From AC-69 sp044867345 (lineage in GTDB: Bacteria > Actinomycetota > UBA4738 > HRBIN12): a stretch of DNA of 64,000 nucleotides. Position 1 is the stretch's first letter; each line of letters begins with the position of its first letter. Where the stretch lies: positions 4,287-68,286 of the forward strand of contig JBIOUU010000186.1 of the NCBI GenBank assembly GCA_044867345.1. The letters run 5' to 3'. The notes under the pieces were generated by a model. It saw only the letters and a list, made by a program, of their open reading frames with translations, had not been told where the DNA came from and ran no database searches. The translations under genes were made by a program, and so were the position numbers. Below are positions 50,203 to 59,536 of the stretch, piece by piece.

Positions 50203-50296
50203 GGCGACCTCCTTTTGTCCACGTTCAGTGATTCCCCGATTCGTTCGGAGGAAACGGGTGTGGTAGAAGGTTGACGGTTCAAAGGGGGTGGGCGAG

Positions 50297-51229
50297 ATGT
50301 CCGCAACTCGTCGTCGGCTGACGCTGTGCGTCACCGTCTCGCTCGCGGCGCTGTCCCTGCTCGTTCTCGCCGTGCCGGCCTGGGCCGCCGACTCCGGCAC
50401 GGACGATCCCCAGATCGTGTTGACCGGCCAGGTGGTGGTTGCCGCGGGCCAGACCGTCGGCGACGTGGTGATCTTCAACGGTCCGGCCACCATCGAGGGG
50501 ACGGTACGGGGCTCCGTCACCTCCTTCAACGGCGACGTATCGATCTCGGGCACTGTCACCGGCGACGTCACGTCGTTCAACGGAGACGTCACCGTGGCCT
50601 CCGGCGCCCGGATCGGCGGGGATCTGGTGACCCAGTCGGCGCCGAACGTCGCCTCCGGGGCGACGGTCGAGGGCGACCGCCGGCGGGTGAACCGCGACGT
50701 GATCTTCGGCCGCTTCACCTGGATCAGCCGGTTCGCCGTGTGGGTGGCCGTCTCGGTCTCGATCCTGGTGCTCGGGCTGCTCCTCCTCCTGTTCGCGCCG
50801 AGGGCGGCCGAGTCCGTCGCCGTCGCGGCGAGGGAACGGATCGGTGCGTCGATCGGCTGGGGGGTCGGCCTGTTCTTCGGGCTCCCCATCGTGTCCGTGA
50901 TCGCGCTGGTCACCATCGTGGGCATCCCGTTCGGCGTGGGGATGCTCCTCGGTCTCGCGCTCATCTACTCGCTCGGGTACACGGCCTCGTGCCTCGCCCT
51001 GGGTCGGGCCCTGATCAAGCCGCCGACCAGCCGATACCTGGCGTTCCTCGCGGGGTGGGCCATCGTTCGCGTCGCATCGCTCGTCCCGTTCGTCTCCGGC
51101 CTGGTGTGGTTCGTGGCGGTCGTGTACGGGCTCGGCATCCTCGCGGTGGCGGCTCGCCGCAAGGAGGCGATGGTGGGCGTCGCGGCGCCGGCGACGATGC
51201 CTCTACCACCGCCGCCCGCTCCGGCCTGA
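50297..51229 (+). CDS. Secreted/membrane bactofilin-like polymer protein
   Basis: This 310-residue protein has a signal peptide (to about 30) and a beta-helix-like region with repeats SVTSFNGDVSISGTVTGD and VTSFNGDVTVASGARIGGD (about 60-115), resembling bactofilins or polymer-forming proteins. Three or more membrane helices fill the C-terminal half (about 150-290). The ATG at 50297 follows AAAGGGGG; a GTG at 50288 is an alternative. Function unknown, possibly a cell-envelope scaffold. Confidence 0.7.
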   Translation: MSATRRRLTLCVTVSLAALSLLVLAVPAWAADSGTDDPQIVLTGQVVVAAGQTVGDVVIFNGPATIEGTVRGSVTSFNGDVSISGTVTGDVTSFNGDVTVASGARIGGDLVTQSAPNVASGATVEGDRRRVNRDVIFGRFTWISRFAVWVAVSVSILVLGLLLLLFAPRAAESVAVAARERIGASIGWGVGLFFGLPIVSVIALVTIVGIPFGVGMLLGLALIYSLGYTASCLALGRALIKPPTSRYLAFLAGWAIVRVASLVPFVSGLVWFVAVVYGLGILAVAARRKEAMVGVAAPATMPLPPPPAPA

Positions 51230-51238
51230 CGGCAGCAG

Positions 51239-51244
51239 TACCAT
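51239..51244 (+). promoter_or_regulatory. -10 hexamer for the C45 hydrolase gene, leaderless arrangement
   Basis: TACCAT, then seven bases, then the ATG at 51252. Same hexamer as before ligD. Confidence 0.5.
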
Positions 51245-51251
51245 CGCCCTC

Positions 51252-52316
51252 ATGACCAAGGCTCCGGCCATCCACATGGTCCACGTGGCGGGCTCCCACC
51301 GGGAGGTGGGGGCGCAGATCGGATCGGCATGCGCGGACGTCCTGCGTGAGGCTGTGGAGTTCGACGCCGAGATTCCTCCGGGCCGCACCCGGGCCGATCA
51401 GCTGGCCCTGGCAGATCGGTACCGAGCGGTGACGGCCGAGGCGCACCCCTGGTACCTGGACGAGGTCGAGGGAGCCGCGGAGGCAGCCGAGGTGGATTCC
51501 CTGGCCCTTTTCGCGTGCGCCACCGAGGAGATCTGGCACGAGCCGCGCACCCATGCCCTCAAGGGCCGGTGCAGCGACCTGGTCGCCGTCCCGCCCGCCA
51601 CCGCCGACGACCGCGTCCTCGTGGCCCACAACAACGACATGCATCGCAAGTACCAGGAGCAGCTCGTCGCGATCGAGTGGGAGGTCCCGGGCGATCCCGT
51701 CGTGCTCACCATCGGCAACGGGATCTGGATCAGCGTGGGGTGGAACTCGGCGGGGCTGTCGCTCACGGGAAACGAGCTCTCGCCGAACGACGAGCGGATC
51801 GGGGTCCCCCGCGAGATCCAGGTGCGATCCATGCTCCGGGGACCCACCATGGACATGATGGTCGGCGAGGCCCTCCGTCACGATCGCGCATCCTCCTACA
51901 ACAACGTGCTCGTCTCCCGCGGGGGCGAGGTGGTGAACGTCGAGGGCTCGGCCATGTCCGCCGAGATGACCGAGCCGGACGAACGTGGCCACCTGGTCCA
52001 CACCAACCACTATGTCTGCGAGGGCATGCTCGGCTACGAGGGCGACCCCGACTACGCCGAGCATTCCGCCGTTCGGTACCGGCGGGCAACCGAGCTCCTC
52101 CGAGCCGAAGAGCCGGGCACGGTGACGGCCGACCGGCTGCGGACCATGCTGTCCGACCACGAGAACCCGCCCGACGCGCTGTGCCGGCACCCCGAGCGGT
52201 GGGGAGGCGACACGGCCACCGCGTTCTGGTGCGTGGCCGACGTGACCGACATGCGGATCACGTTCGGCCGCGGAAACCCCTGCGACTCGGTGGCGCAGGA
52301 GTACGCGTTCGCCTAG
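51252..52316 (+). CDS. C45-type Ntn-hydrolase (acyltransferase-like)
   Basis: This 354-residue protein has the C45/AAT (acyl-CoA:6-aminopenicillanic acid acyltransferase) fold. GSHREVGAQIG is near the N-terminus, and KGRCSDLVAV is near residue 105, where the Cys would become the N-terminal nucleophile after self-cleavage. HNNDMH and WISVGWNSAGLSLTGNEL follow. Substrate is an amide or peptide, not known. It seems monocistronic with a leaderless start. Confidence 0.85.
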   Translation: MTKAPAIHMVHVAGSHREVGAQIGSACADVLREAVEFDAEIPPGRTRADQLALADRYRAVTAEAHPWYLDEVEGAAEAAEVDSLALFACATEEIWHEPRTHALKGRCSDLVAVPPATADDRVLVAHNNDMHRKYQEQLVAIEWEVPGDPVVLTIGNGIWISVGWNSAGLSLTGNELSPNDERIGVPREIQVRSMLRGPTMDMMVGEALRHDRASSYNNVLVSRGGEVVNVEGSAMSAEMTEPDERGHLVHTNHYVCEGMLGYEGDPDYAEHSAVRYRRATELLRAEEPGTVTADRLRTMLSDHENPPDALCRHPERWGGDTATAFWCVADVTDMRITFGRGNPCDSVAQEYAFA

Positions 52317-52376
52317 CGGATCGCCGGCCGAGCCGGAGTGCGACGTGCCTCGCCTGCGGGCGTCGGTGCCGTCGAG

Positions 52377-52382
52377 TAGGCT
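52377..52382 (+). promoter_or_regulatory. -10 hexamer followed by TTCCGC for the tldD-tldE operon
   Basis: TAGGCT followed by TTCCGC, 51 bases before the ATG at 52434, which has a CGGAGG site. It is the third example of the hexamer-TTCCGC arrangement (with 19640 and 23564). Confidence 0.4.
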
Positions 52383-52433
52383 TTCCGCCGCTCGAAGCTC
52401 CCCGTCCCTCGTCCCCCGCCGGAGGCTCACCGA

Positions 52434-53876
52434 ATGGCGCTCGACGTAGCGAAGGAGGCCGTCGAGGCGGCGCGAGCCGCCGGCGCCCACTATGCGGACG
52501 CACGGTTCGTCCACGAGGAGTCCGAGTCGATCACGGTCCGCAACCAGGAGATGGAGGGGATCGACCGGGCGACCTCCGAGGGCGTCGGCGTGCGCGTGCT
52601 GGTCGACGGGTACTGGGGCTTCGCCGCCACCGCCCGTCCCGAGGGCGACGAGATCGCCCGGACCGCCGGCCTGGCCGTCGAGATCGCCCGGGCCGCGGCT
52701 CGACTTCCCCGGGATCCGGTGACGCTCACCTGGGTGGAGCCTGCCTCCGGCACGTGGGCCAGCCCGTTCCAGGACGACCCGTTCAACGTGTCGCTGGAGG
52801 AGAAGGTGGCCCTGTTGATGGAGGCCACCCGGCGCATGCAGGAGGTCGACGGCCTGGCCTTCGCCGAGGGGGGCATCGACCTTTTTCGGGTTCGGACGTC
52901 CTTCGCCTCGTCCGAGGGGAGCGAGATCGAGCAGACCGTCCTGCACTCGGGGGCCGGCCTCGACGCCACCGCTGTGGCCGAGGGTGAGCTCCAGCGGCGC
53001 TCGTACCCGAATTCGTTCCGCGGACACATCGCCGCGGCCGGCTGGGAACACATCGCCAAGCTCGGACTGCTGGAGGAGGCGGAACGGACCGCGACCGAGG
53101 CGGTGGAGCTGCTCTCGGCCACGGACTGCCCGGCCGAAGTGACCACCCTGGTCCTGGACTCCGGCCAGATGGAGCTCCAGGTCCACGAGTCGATCGGCCA
53201 TGCCGTGGAGCTCGACCGTGTGCTCGGCATGGAGGAATCCTACGCGGGCTCCTCGTTCGTCTCGCCGGGCGATCGGGGCAAGCTCCGCTACGCGAGCGAC
53301 CTCGTATCGATCACGGCGGATGCGACCATCCCGGGTGGCCTCGGCTCGTTCGGATGGGACGATGAGGGCGTCCCGGCGCAACGAGTCCCCATCATCGTCG
53401 ACGGGACGTTCCAGGACTTCATCTCCAGCCGCGAGACGGCCGCCGCGATCGGCGGTACGTCCACGGGGGCCATGCGGGCGGACGGCTGGCAGAACCTCCC
53501 GCTGATCCGCATGACCAACATCAACATCGAGCCCGGCGAAGGATCGCTCGCCGACATCATCGGCGACACGAAGGACGGCATCTTCATGGCCACGAACCAG
53601 TCGTGGTCCATCGACGACAAGCGGGTGAACTTCCAGTTCGGGTGCGAGATCGCTTGGCGCATCAAGGGCGGCAAGCTCACGCAGATGTACCGGAACCCCA
53701 ACTACACCGGCATCACCACGGAATTCTGGCGTTCGTGCGACGCGGTGGGAGGCCGGGAGGACTGGACCCTGTGGGGCACGCCGAACTGTGGCAAGGGGCA
53801 GCCCGCCCAGACCGCCCGGGTGGGTCACGGGACGGCGCCGGCGCGCTTTCACAACGTGCAGGTGGGGGTGCGCTGA
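52434..53876 (+). CDS. tldD: TldD-type metalloprotease subunit
   Basis: This 480-residue protein is the TldD subunit of the TldD/TldE protease, which trims peptides and RiPP leader sequences. It carries the metal motif HESIGHAVE (about 251-259), whose two His bind zinc. The N-terminus (ALDVAKEAVEAARAAGAHYADARFV) and GTSTGAMRADGW are also typical. The stop overlaps the tldE start in TGATG. Confidence 0.92.
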   Translation: MALDVAKEAVEAARAAGAHYADARFVHEESESITVRNQEMEGIDRATSEGVGVRVLVDGYWGFAATARPEGDEIARTAGLAVEIARAAARLPRDPVTLTWVEPASGTWASPFQDDPFNVSLEEKVALLMEATRRMQEVDGLAFAEGGIDLFRVRTSFASSEGSEIEQTVLHSGAGLDATAVAEGELQRRSYPNSFRGHIAAAGWEHIAKLGLLEEAERTATEAVELLSATDCPAEVTTLVLDSGQMELQVHESIGHAVELDRVLGMEESYAGSSFVSPGDRGKLRYASDLVSITADATIPGGLGSFGWDDEGVPAQRVPIIVDGTFQDFISSRETAAAIGGTSTGAMRADGWQNLPLIRMTNINIEPGEGSLADIIGDTKDGIFMATNQSWSIDDKRVNFQFGCEIAWRIKGGKLTQMYRNPNYTGITTEFWRSCDAVGGREDWTLWGTPNCGKGQPAQTARVGHGTAPARFHNVQVGVR

Positions 53877-55225
53877 TGCCGGGGGTGATCGGACCCGACC
53901 GGGTCCGCATCGTCGCCGAGCCGGCCCTCACGGTGCCGGGCGTGGACGGCGTCGAGGTCCTGTTCATCCACGAATGGACCGGGCTCACCCGGTTCGCCTC
54001 CTCGGCCATCCATCAGAGCACCTGGCAGGAGGACACCGGCATCCGGGTTCGCGTGGTGAAGGGCGGACGGATCGGGGTGGCCGCCTCCAACGATTTCTCC
54101 GAGGAGGGGGCCCGGCGGGCGGCCGAGAGCGCCCGAGAGATGGCGGAGGTGGTGGCGCCCGACCCGCTGTTCCCGGGACTCGCGCCTCCGCAACCCGTGC
54201 TCAAGAGCGACCGCTTCGACGAGGCCACGGCCTCCACCACACCGGACCATCGCGCGAAGGGGGTCGCGACGCTGATCGCCCAATGCGGGCGAGGTCTGGT
54301 GGCCTCCGGCGCCTTCGAGACCGCCGCGAGCGAGGTGGCGTTGCTCAACACCGAGGGCCAGTTCTGTTGGGCTCCTTCCACGCAGGCCTCGGTCACCACG
54401 GTCGTCACCGCCGACGAAGGCGGGAGCGGCTTCGCCGAGACGTTCGCCTCCACCCTGGCGGAGGTCGATCCGGGTGCTGTGGGCCGGCGCGCGGCGACGA
54501 AAGCCGCCGCCTCGCGCAGGCCGATCGATCTCGACCCCGGCCGGTACCCGGTGGTGCTCGAGCCCGCCGCGGTCTCGACGTTGGTGGGGTTCCTGGCCTG
54601 GATCGGTTTCGGCGGGCGGTCGCTGGCCGAAGGGCGGTCCTGCTTCTCGGGGAAGCAGGGGCAGCAGGTGGCCCAGCCGGCCATCACGATCTACGAGGAC
54701 GCCACGTCGCCGGACACCATCGGGCTGCCCTTCGACTTCGAGGGAACGCCCCGTCGCCGCGTCGACCTCATCCGGGACGGCGTGTTCCTCGACGCGGTGT
54801 ACGACCGACGCACGGCCAAGCAGGCCGGCACGGAAACGACCGGCCACGCCCTGCCCCCGCCGAACCCGGAGGGTCCGTTCCCGCTCAACCTGTTCATGGA
54901 GCCCGGGGAGGCCTCGTTGGAGGGCATGATCGCCTCGACCGACCGGGGCCTGCTCGTCACCCGGTTCCACTACTCGAACGTCGTGCACCCCCTGGAGTCG
55001 ACCATCACAGGGATGACGCGCGACGGGACGTTCCTGATCGAGTCCGGAGAGGTGACTCGTCCGGTGAAGAACTTCCGGTTCACCCAATCCATCCTCGAGG
55101 CCCTCCGGACGGCGTCGATGGTGGGCCGGGACACCGAGCTGGCGAGCGAGTTCTTCTTCTCCGCCTCTCGCGTGCCGGCCCTGAAGGTGGACTCGTTCCA
55201 CTTCACCGGCCGCTCGGATCACTGA
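53876..55225 (+). CDS. tldE: TldE/PmbA-type subunit
   Basis: This 449-residue protein is the partner of TldD; it lacks the HExxxH motif, as expected for TldE. Features include HEWTGLTRFASSAIHQ, LLNTEGQFCWAPSTQASV and GEASLEGMIASTDRGLLVTRFHYSN. The ATG is in TGATG with tldD. No RiPP precursor is evident nearby, so a general peptidase role is likely. Confidence 0.9.
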   Translation: MPGVIGPDRVRIVAEPALTVPGVDGVEVLFIHEWTGLTRFASSAIHQSTWQEDTGIRVRVVKGGRIGVAASNDFSEEGARRAAESAREMAEVVAPDPLFPGLAPPQPVLKSDRFDEATASTTPDHRAKGVATLIAQCGRGLVASGAFETAASEVALLNTEGQFCWAPSTQASVTTVVTADEGGSGFAETFASTLAEVDPGAVGRRAATKAAASRRPIDLDPGRYPVVLEPAAVSTLVGFLAWIGFGGRSLAEGRSCFSGKQGQQVAQPAITIYEDATSPDTIGLPFDFEGTPRRRVDLIRDGVFLDAVYDRRTAKQAGTETTGHALPPPNPEGPFPLNLFMEPGEASLEGMIASTDRGLLVTRFHYSNVVHPLESTITGMTRDGTFLIESGEVTRPVKNFRFTQSILEALRTASMVGRDTELASEFFFSASRVPALKVDSFHFTGRSDH

Positions 55226-55314
55226 CGGCGCGACGGAGCAGGATTTCACCATGGCCGCCCCGTTCCGGTACCCTCGCAGGTGGGCCTTCCCCAGCTCCAC
55301 GACGGAGGTGACCG

Positions 55315-55767
55315 ATGCAGGTCGGAGACGTGATGAAGAGCGCCGTGAAGACGACGACCCCGGATCAGACGTTCGCCCACGTCGCCAAGCTCCTGAAGGA
55401 CAACGCCATCTCCTCCGTCGTCGTGATGGATGGCGACCGGCTGGCCGGCATCGTGACCGAGCGCGACCTGGTGAATCTGGTGGCGGACGGCCTGGATCCG
55501 CACGCCGCCAAGGTCGCCGACCGCATGAGCACCAATCTCGACACGGTCGAGCCCCGGACCGACATCGCCGAGGCCGCCGAGCACATGGCCAGGCTTCGGA
55601 TCCGCCACCTGCCGGTCCTGGACAAGGGGACGCTCGTGGGGATCATCTCCATCCGCGACCTGACCAACTGGGCGGTTGCGGAGATCACCGGCGGCCACGA
55701 GCTCCCGGATTTGGAGCGCAGCCACACGACGCTGTCGGCCGCGGCCGAGATCAACCGGAACCGCTGA
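55315..55767 (+). CDS. Tandem CBS-domain protein
   Basis: This 150-residue protein consists of two CBS domains (about 1-60 and 65-125). The first has DGDRLAGIVTERDLVN and the second has DKGTLVGIISIRDLTNW. Such stand-alone pairs bind adenosine nucleotides and sense energy state. The ATG is preceded by ACGGAGG. It follows tldE at about 90 bases on the same strand and is convergent with the NADH dehydrogenase gene. Confidence 0.9.
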   Translation: MQVGDVMKSAVKTTTPDQTFAHVAKLLKDNAISSVVVMDGDRLAGIVTERDLVNLVADGLDPHAAKVADRMSTNLDTVEPRTDIAEAAEHMARLRIRHLPVLDKGTLVGIISIRDLTNWAVAEITGGHELPDLERSHTTLSAAAEINRNR

Positions 55768-55783
55768 GGGGCCCGCTCCGGAG

Positions 55784-57088
55784 CTACTCGCCCTCCGCGG
55801 CGCGTTCGAACGCGTCGCGGGGATGGTGGATCGATCCGAGCTGGGCCACGTCGCGAGGGAAGAGCAACCCCACGGTCCAGTCCATCACGATTCGGACCTT
55901 CCGGTTCAGGGTCGGCATCATCAACAGGTGATAGCTGCGGTGGAGGAACCACGCGGGGAACCCCCTGACCTTCACGCCGAGCACGAGGGCGGCCCCCTTG
56001 AACCGGCCCAGTGAGGCCAGCTGCCCCAGATTTCGCCACCGGAAGGGCTCCAGCGGTTCCCGGCGCAGCGAGGCGATCACGTTCTTCCCCAGCCGCCGGG
56101 CCTGGCGGAGCGCGTGTTGCGCCGTTGGCGGGGATACCCCACCCGTGGAGAGGTCGGGCACCGCGGCGTTGTCGCCGGCGGCCCAGGCGTCCTCGACGCC
56201 GCGCACCCGCAGGAACTCGTCCACGACCACACGTCCCCGCTCGTCGACGGGGAAGTTCGAGCGGGCGCCGAGCGGCTCCGGCTTCACCCCCGCCGTCCAC
56301 ACCAGCGTGTCGGCGTGGAAGTGCATCCCGTTCGAGAGGCGCATCATCCCGCCCTCGGCCGATTCGAGCGTCGTGTTCACCAGCACCTCGATCCCCCGTA
56401 TCCGAAGCCGCGAGTTCACGTACGTCGCCAGGTCGGGGCTGAGCTCGGGGAGGATGCGTGACGTGGCCTCCACCAGGACCCATCGCATGTCGTCGGGGTG
56501 CAGCGTGGGGTAGTAGTCGAGCGCCGAACGGGCCATGTCCTCCAGTTCCGCCATTGCTTCCACCCCGGCGTACCCGGCTCCCACGAAGAGGAAGGTGAGG
56601 GCGGCACGACGATGGTCCTCGTCGCGCTCCTCGGCGGCGGCGTCCAGCCGGGACAACACGTGGTTGCGAAGGAAGATGGCCTCGGCCACGGTCTTGAACC
56701 CCACCCCGCGCTCGGCCAGGCCCGGGACGGGCAGGACCCTCGATCGCGACCCCGCGCCCAGCACCAGGATGTCGTAGGGAACGTCGATGTCCTCCCGGTT
56801 CGGGGTCCGCACGGTGGCGACTCGGCCCTCGTGATCGATGCGCTGCACCTCGCCGACCAGGACGGTGGTCTTCTTCAGGACCTGCCGGAGCGGGACGACG
56901 ACATGGCGGGGCTCGATGTTGCCCGAGGCCACCTCGGGCAGGAACGGTTGGTACTGCATGTAGTTCTCCTGGTTCACCAGGGTCAGGTCATGCCCCGCCC
57001 GGGCCAGCTCGCCTTGCATCTCCAGCGCCGCGTACATGCCCACGTAGCCGCCCCCGACGATCAGCACGCGCCGTGCTCCGGGCTTCAT
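55784..57088 (-). CDS. ndh: Type II NADH dehydrogenase (NDH-2)
   Basis: This 434-residue flavoprotein oxidises NADH and passes electrons to quinone without proton pumping. The FAD motif VLIVGGGYVGMYAALEM is at the N-terminus, and the NADH motif FLFVGAGYAGVEAMAELED lies near residue 170. Later TLVWTAGVKPEPL and DAWAAGDNAAVP complete the pyridine-nucleotide-disulfide fold. A basic C-terminal region probably binds the membrane. It lies four bases after the PHP gene stop, so the two are cotranscribed. Confidence 0.93.
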   Translation of the reverse strand: MKPGARRVLIVGGGYVGMYAALEMQGELARAGHDLTLVNQENYMQYQPFLPEVASGNIEPRHVVVPLRQVLKKTTVLVGEVQRIDHEGRVATVRTPNREDIDVPYDILVLGAGSRSRVLPVPGLAERGVGFKTVAEAIFLRNHVLSRLDAAAEERDEDHRRAALTFLFVGAGYAGVEAMAELEDMARSALDYYPTLHPDDMRWVLVEATSRILPELSPDLATYVNSRLRIRGIEVLVNTTLESAEGGMMRLSNGMHFHADTLVWTAGVKPEPLGARSNFPVDERGRVVVDEFLRVRGVEDAWAAGDNAAVPDLSTGGVSPPTAQHALRQARRLGKNVIASLRREPLEPFRWRNLGQLASLGRFKGAALVLGVKVRGFPAWFLHRSYHLLMMPTLNRKVRIVMDWTVGLLFPRDVAQLGSIHHPRDAFERAAEGE

Positions 57089-57092
57089 CCGG

Positions 57093-57929
57093 CTATCCCG
57101 AGGCGGCGAGGGCGCGGAGCGCCCGGAACTGAACAGGATCGGTCGTCACCGACCCGAGCCGTACCGGGTCGTAGCGCGTCCCGTGGCAGTCTGAACCGCC
57201 GGTGATCACCAGGCCGAGCCGCTTGGCCAGGCCCCGGTAGTGCTCGCGCTGCTCCGGGGTGTGGTCGCTGTGGTCGGCCTCCAGGCCCGCCATCCCTGAC
57301 TCGGCCATGGCCTCGATGAGCTCCTCGGGGACCGGGGCCTCGGCGCTCCACATGCCCGGGTGGGCGAGCACGCATGCGCCGCCCGCCCGGCGGACGAGCG
57401 CGAGCGCGTCGAGTGGATCGAGGGCGTGCTTGGGGACGTACGCGGGCCCGTCGTCGCCGATCAGGCGGTCGAAGGCCTCCTCTTCGTCGGCCACCACCCC
57501 GGCCTCGACCAGCGCCTGGGCCACGTGGGGTCGCACGATGTTGCCGCTGCCGGCGATCTGGGTGACCCGTTCGAACGAGATCGGGTACCCGAGCGACCGG
57601 AGCTTCTCCACCATGGTTTCCCCACGGAGGAACCGCTCGGAGCGCAGGCGGACGAGCTCCGCCTGGAGCTCCTGGTGCTCTGGATCCATCCAGTAGCACA
57701 GGACGTGGACGCTCGTACCTCCATGCTCGGCCGAGAGCTCGACACCGGGAACGACCTCGACGCTTTCCTCGAGCCCGGCAGCCGCCGCCTCCTCGAGCCC
57801 ATCCGTCGTGTCGTGATCGGTGATGGCGACGACCTCGAGGCCGCGCTCCGATGCGAGCTTCACGAGCTCCGAGGGCGAGAACGTCCCGTCGGAACGCTTC
57901 GTGTGCGTGTGGAGATCGATCCCGCCCAT
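57093..57929 (-). CDS. PHP-domain phosphoesterase (TrpH/YciV-like)
   Basis: This 278-residue protein has the PHP signature IDLHTHTKRSDGTFSP at residues 4-19 and VVAITDHDTTDG, which form the metal site, and the later CVLAHPGMW and SGMAGLEADHSDH and GGSDCHG motifs. Relatives are 3',5'-nucleoside bisphosphate or 5'-3' exonucleases acting on RNA/DNA ends. The ATG at 57929 is used. It precedes ndh by a short gap. Confidence 0.88.
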   Translation of the reverse strand: MGGIDLHTHTKRSDGTFSPSELVKLASERGLEVVAITDHDTTDGLEEAAAAGLEESVEVVPGVELSAEHGGTSVHVLCYWMDPEHQELQAELVRLRSERFLRGETMVEKLRSLGYPISFERVTQIAGSGNIVRPHVAQALVEAGVVADEEEAFDRLIGDDGPAYVPKHALDPLDALALVRRAGGACVLAHPGMWSAEAPVPEELIEAMAESGMAGLEADHSDHTPEQREHYRGLAKRLGLVITGGSDCHGTRYDPVRLGSVTTDPVQFRALRALAASG

Positions 57930-57979
57930 GGACGGGCCATGGTGTCATAGGGACTGCGCGGCCGTCATCGACCGAGGGA

Positions 57980-58747
57980 TCAGCGGGCGCGGGCCGACAG
58001 GCGGCCCGCGCCCATCTCCCTGGACAGGCTCCGGGCGGTCTGCCGAACCGCCGCCACCACATGCGGCGAGGGCCCGTCGCCCAGCAGCCGTTCGACCGGC
58101 CCGGCCACGCCGATCGCGCCGACCGGCGTACCCGCGTAGTTGAACACCGTCGCCGCGATCTCGGCCTCCCCCACGATGGCCTCCTGGTCTTCCAGGGCCA
58201 CGCCACGTCTGGCCACCTGATCGAGCTCGCGCTCCAGGACCGCCGGGTCGCACACCGTCTTGCCGGTCAAGCGGACAAGGTCCTCGTCGAGGAGCTCGCT
58301 GCGACGATCGCTTTCCAAGTACGCGGCCATGGCTTTGCCCAGGGCGCAGGCATGCCACGGGATCGACGCCCCCACCTCCAGGATCTGCACCGAGTTGTCC
58401 GGCCGGAACACGTGGTGGACGATCAGCACCCGCCGGCCGTTCAGGACGCCCACCCTGACCGCCTCCTCCACCCGGCTGGCCAGCGATTCGGCCCAGAGCA
58501 GCGATCTGGCTCGGAGCTCGTGGTTGTCCAGGAAGGCGTTCCCCAGCTGGAGCATGGCCGGGCCCAGGCGGTACTTACCCGCCTCGTCGTCCCGCTCCAC
58601 GAGCTGCTCCGCCTCCAAGGTCCGCAACAGCCCGAAGACCGTGGCCTTGGCCAGGCCGAGGCGCTCGCCGAGCTCCGTCACGCCCAGGCGGGGGGAGGAC
58701 CCCAGCTCCTTCAGGATCAGCGCGGCTCGATGCACCGACCGGATCAC
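57980..58747 (-). CDS. IclR-family transcriptional regulator
   Basis: This 255-residue regulator has an N-terminal winged helix (ALILKELGSSPRLGVTELGERLGLAKATVFGLLRTLEAE) and a C-terminal ligand domain with PWHACALGKAMAAYL, ETI/E-type EAIVGEAEIAATV and GAIGVAGPVERL. The GTG at 58747 overlaps the DhaL gene stop as GTGA, so it is coupled to DhaL. It is divergent, through DhaL, from the glycerol/DHA operon and is the likely regulator of it, binding perhaps at 59537-59559. Confidence 0.9.
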   Translation of the reverse strand: MIRSVHRAALILKELGSSPRLGVTELGERLGLAKATVFGLLRTLEAEQLVERDDEAGKYRLGPAMLQLGNAFLDNHELRARSLLWAESLASRVEEAVRVGVLNGRRVLIVHHVFRPDNSVQILEVGASIPWHACALGKAMAAYLESDRRSELLDEDLVRLTGKTVCDPAVLERELDQVARRGVALEDQEAIVGEAEIAATVFNYAGTPVGAIGVAGPVERLLGDGPSPHVVAAVRQTARSLSREMGAGRLSARAR

Positions 58748-59466
58748 GGCCGCTCTCCCGTCGCACCGTCCGCGCCCCCGGCAGCCCGCTCGAGCGCGGA
58801 GAACAGCATCGCCGTGGACGTGGCCCCCGGATCCTGATGACCCACGCTCCGGGGGCCGAGGTAGGACGCCCGGCCCTTCCGGGCCTGGAGGGGCACGGTG
58901 GCCCGCATCCCCTCTTCGGCTGCCTCCCGGGCCCTCTTGGCGGCGGCGGGCCAGCCCTCCCCGGCCCGAAGCCCCCGCTCGAAGGCCGCCAGTCCCGGGA
59001 CGAATGCGTCGACGATGGTCTTGTCGCCCACGGCGGCCGCCCCGAGCCTCTGGATGGCCTCCAGGGCTGCGCGAAGCGCGACCAAAAGGTCTTCCGGTCC
59101 GAACCATTGGTTGGACCCCAAGGCCTGACCCAGACCTCGGAACCCGCTCCCGTAGAGCGGACCGGCCGCGCCGCCGACGGTGAAGGTGAGCGCCGTCCCG
59201 ACCGCCTCGAGGATGGTCCCCGGCGGCTCCTCTCTCATACCCTCGAGCTTGGCCACCGCGGCCGTGAGGCCCCGATCGAGGTTGATCCCGTGGTCCGCGT
59301 CGCCGATCGCCGCGTCGAGCTGGGTCAGGTAATCACGCTGATCCCGGACCGCGCGGGCCAGCTCGTTCACCCACTGCAGGACGAACGCCGCTCCCAGGGA
59401 AGCGTCTCCGTCCCCCGCCGCCATCCCCGCCAACCCTTTGGAGCGCTGCTCTCGCATCTCTTCCAC
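58744..59466 (-). CDS. DhaL-type dihydroxyacetone kinase subunit (divergent copy)
   Basis: This 240-residue protein is the ADP-binding DhaL/C-domain of dihydroxyacetone kinase. It has DAAIGDADHGINLDRG, the Mg-nucleotide aspartate motif, GAAGPLYGSGF and GRASYLGPRSVGHQDPGA. It is a second DhaL in addition to that at 61522-62163, with about 40 percent visible similarity in motif blocks by eye. The GTG at 59466 has GGAGAAG upstream; an ATG three codons later is possible. It is coupled to the IclR regulator. Confidence 0.88.
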   Translation of the reverse strand: MEEMREQRSKGLAGMAAGDGDASLGAAFVLQWVNELARAVRDQRDYLTQLDAAIGDADHGINLDRGLTAAVAKLEGMREEPPGTILEAVGTALTFTVGGAAGPLYGSGFRGLGQALGSNQWFGPEDLLVALRAALEAIQRLGAAAVGDKTIVDAFVPGLAAFERGLRAGEGWPAAAKRAREAAEEGMRATVPLQARKGRASYLGPRSVGHQDPGATSTAMLFSALERAAGGADGATGERP

Positions 59467-59536
59467 GTTCCGCTTCTCCGGGGCCGCCTGTCAAGCACGT
59501 GCTCGGCGCCGGCCGACGGCCTCGACAGGGGAGCGT

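Noticed and set aside
50203..50296. ECF-type promoter (GGAAAC...GTTG) before the bactofilin-like gene
   Set aside because: The two elements are spaced 14 bases apart, too short for the usual 16-17, and could be chance in this short gap.
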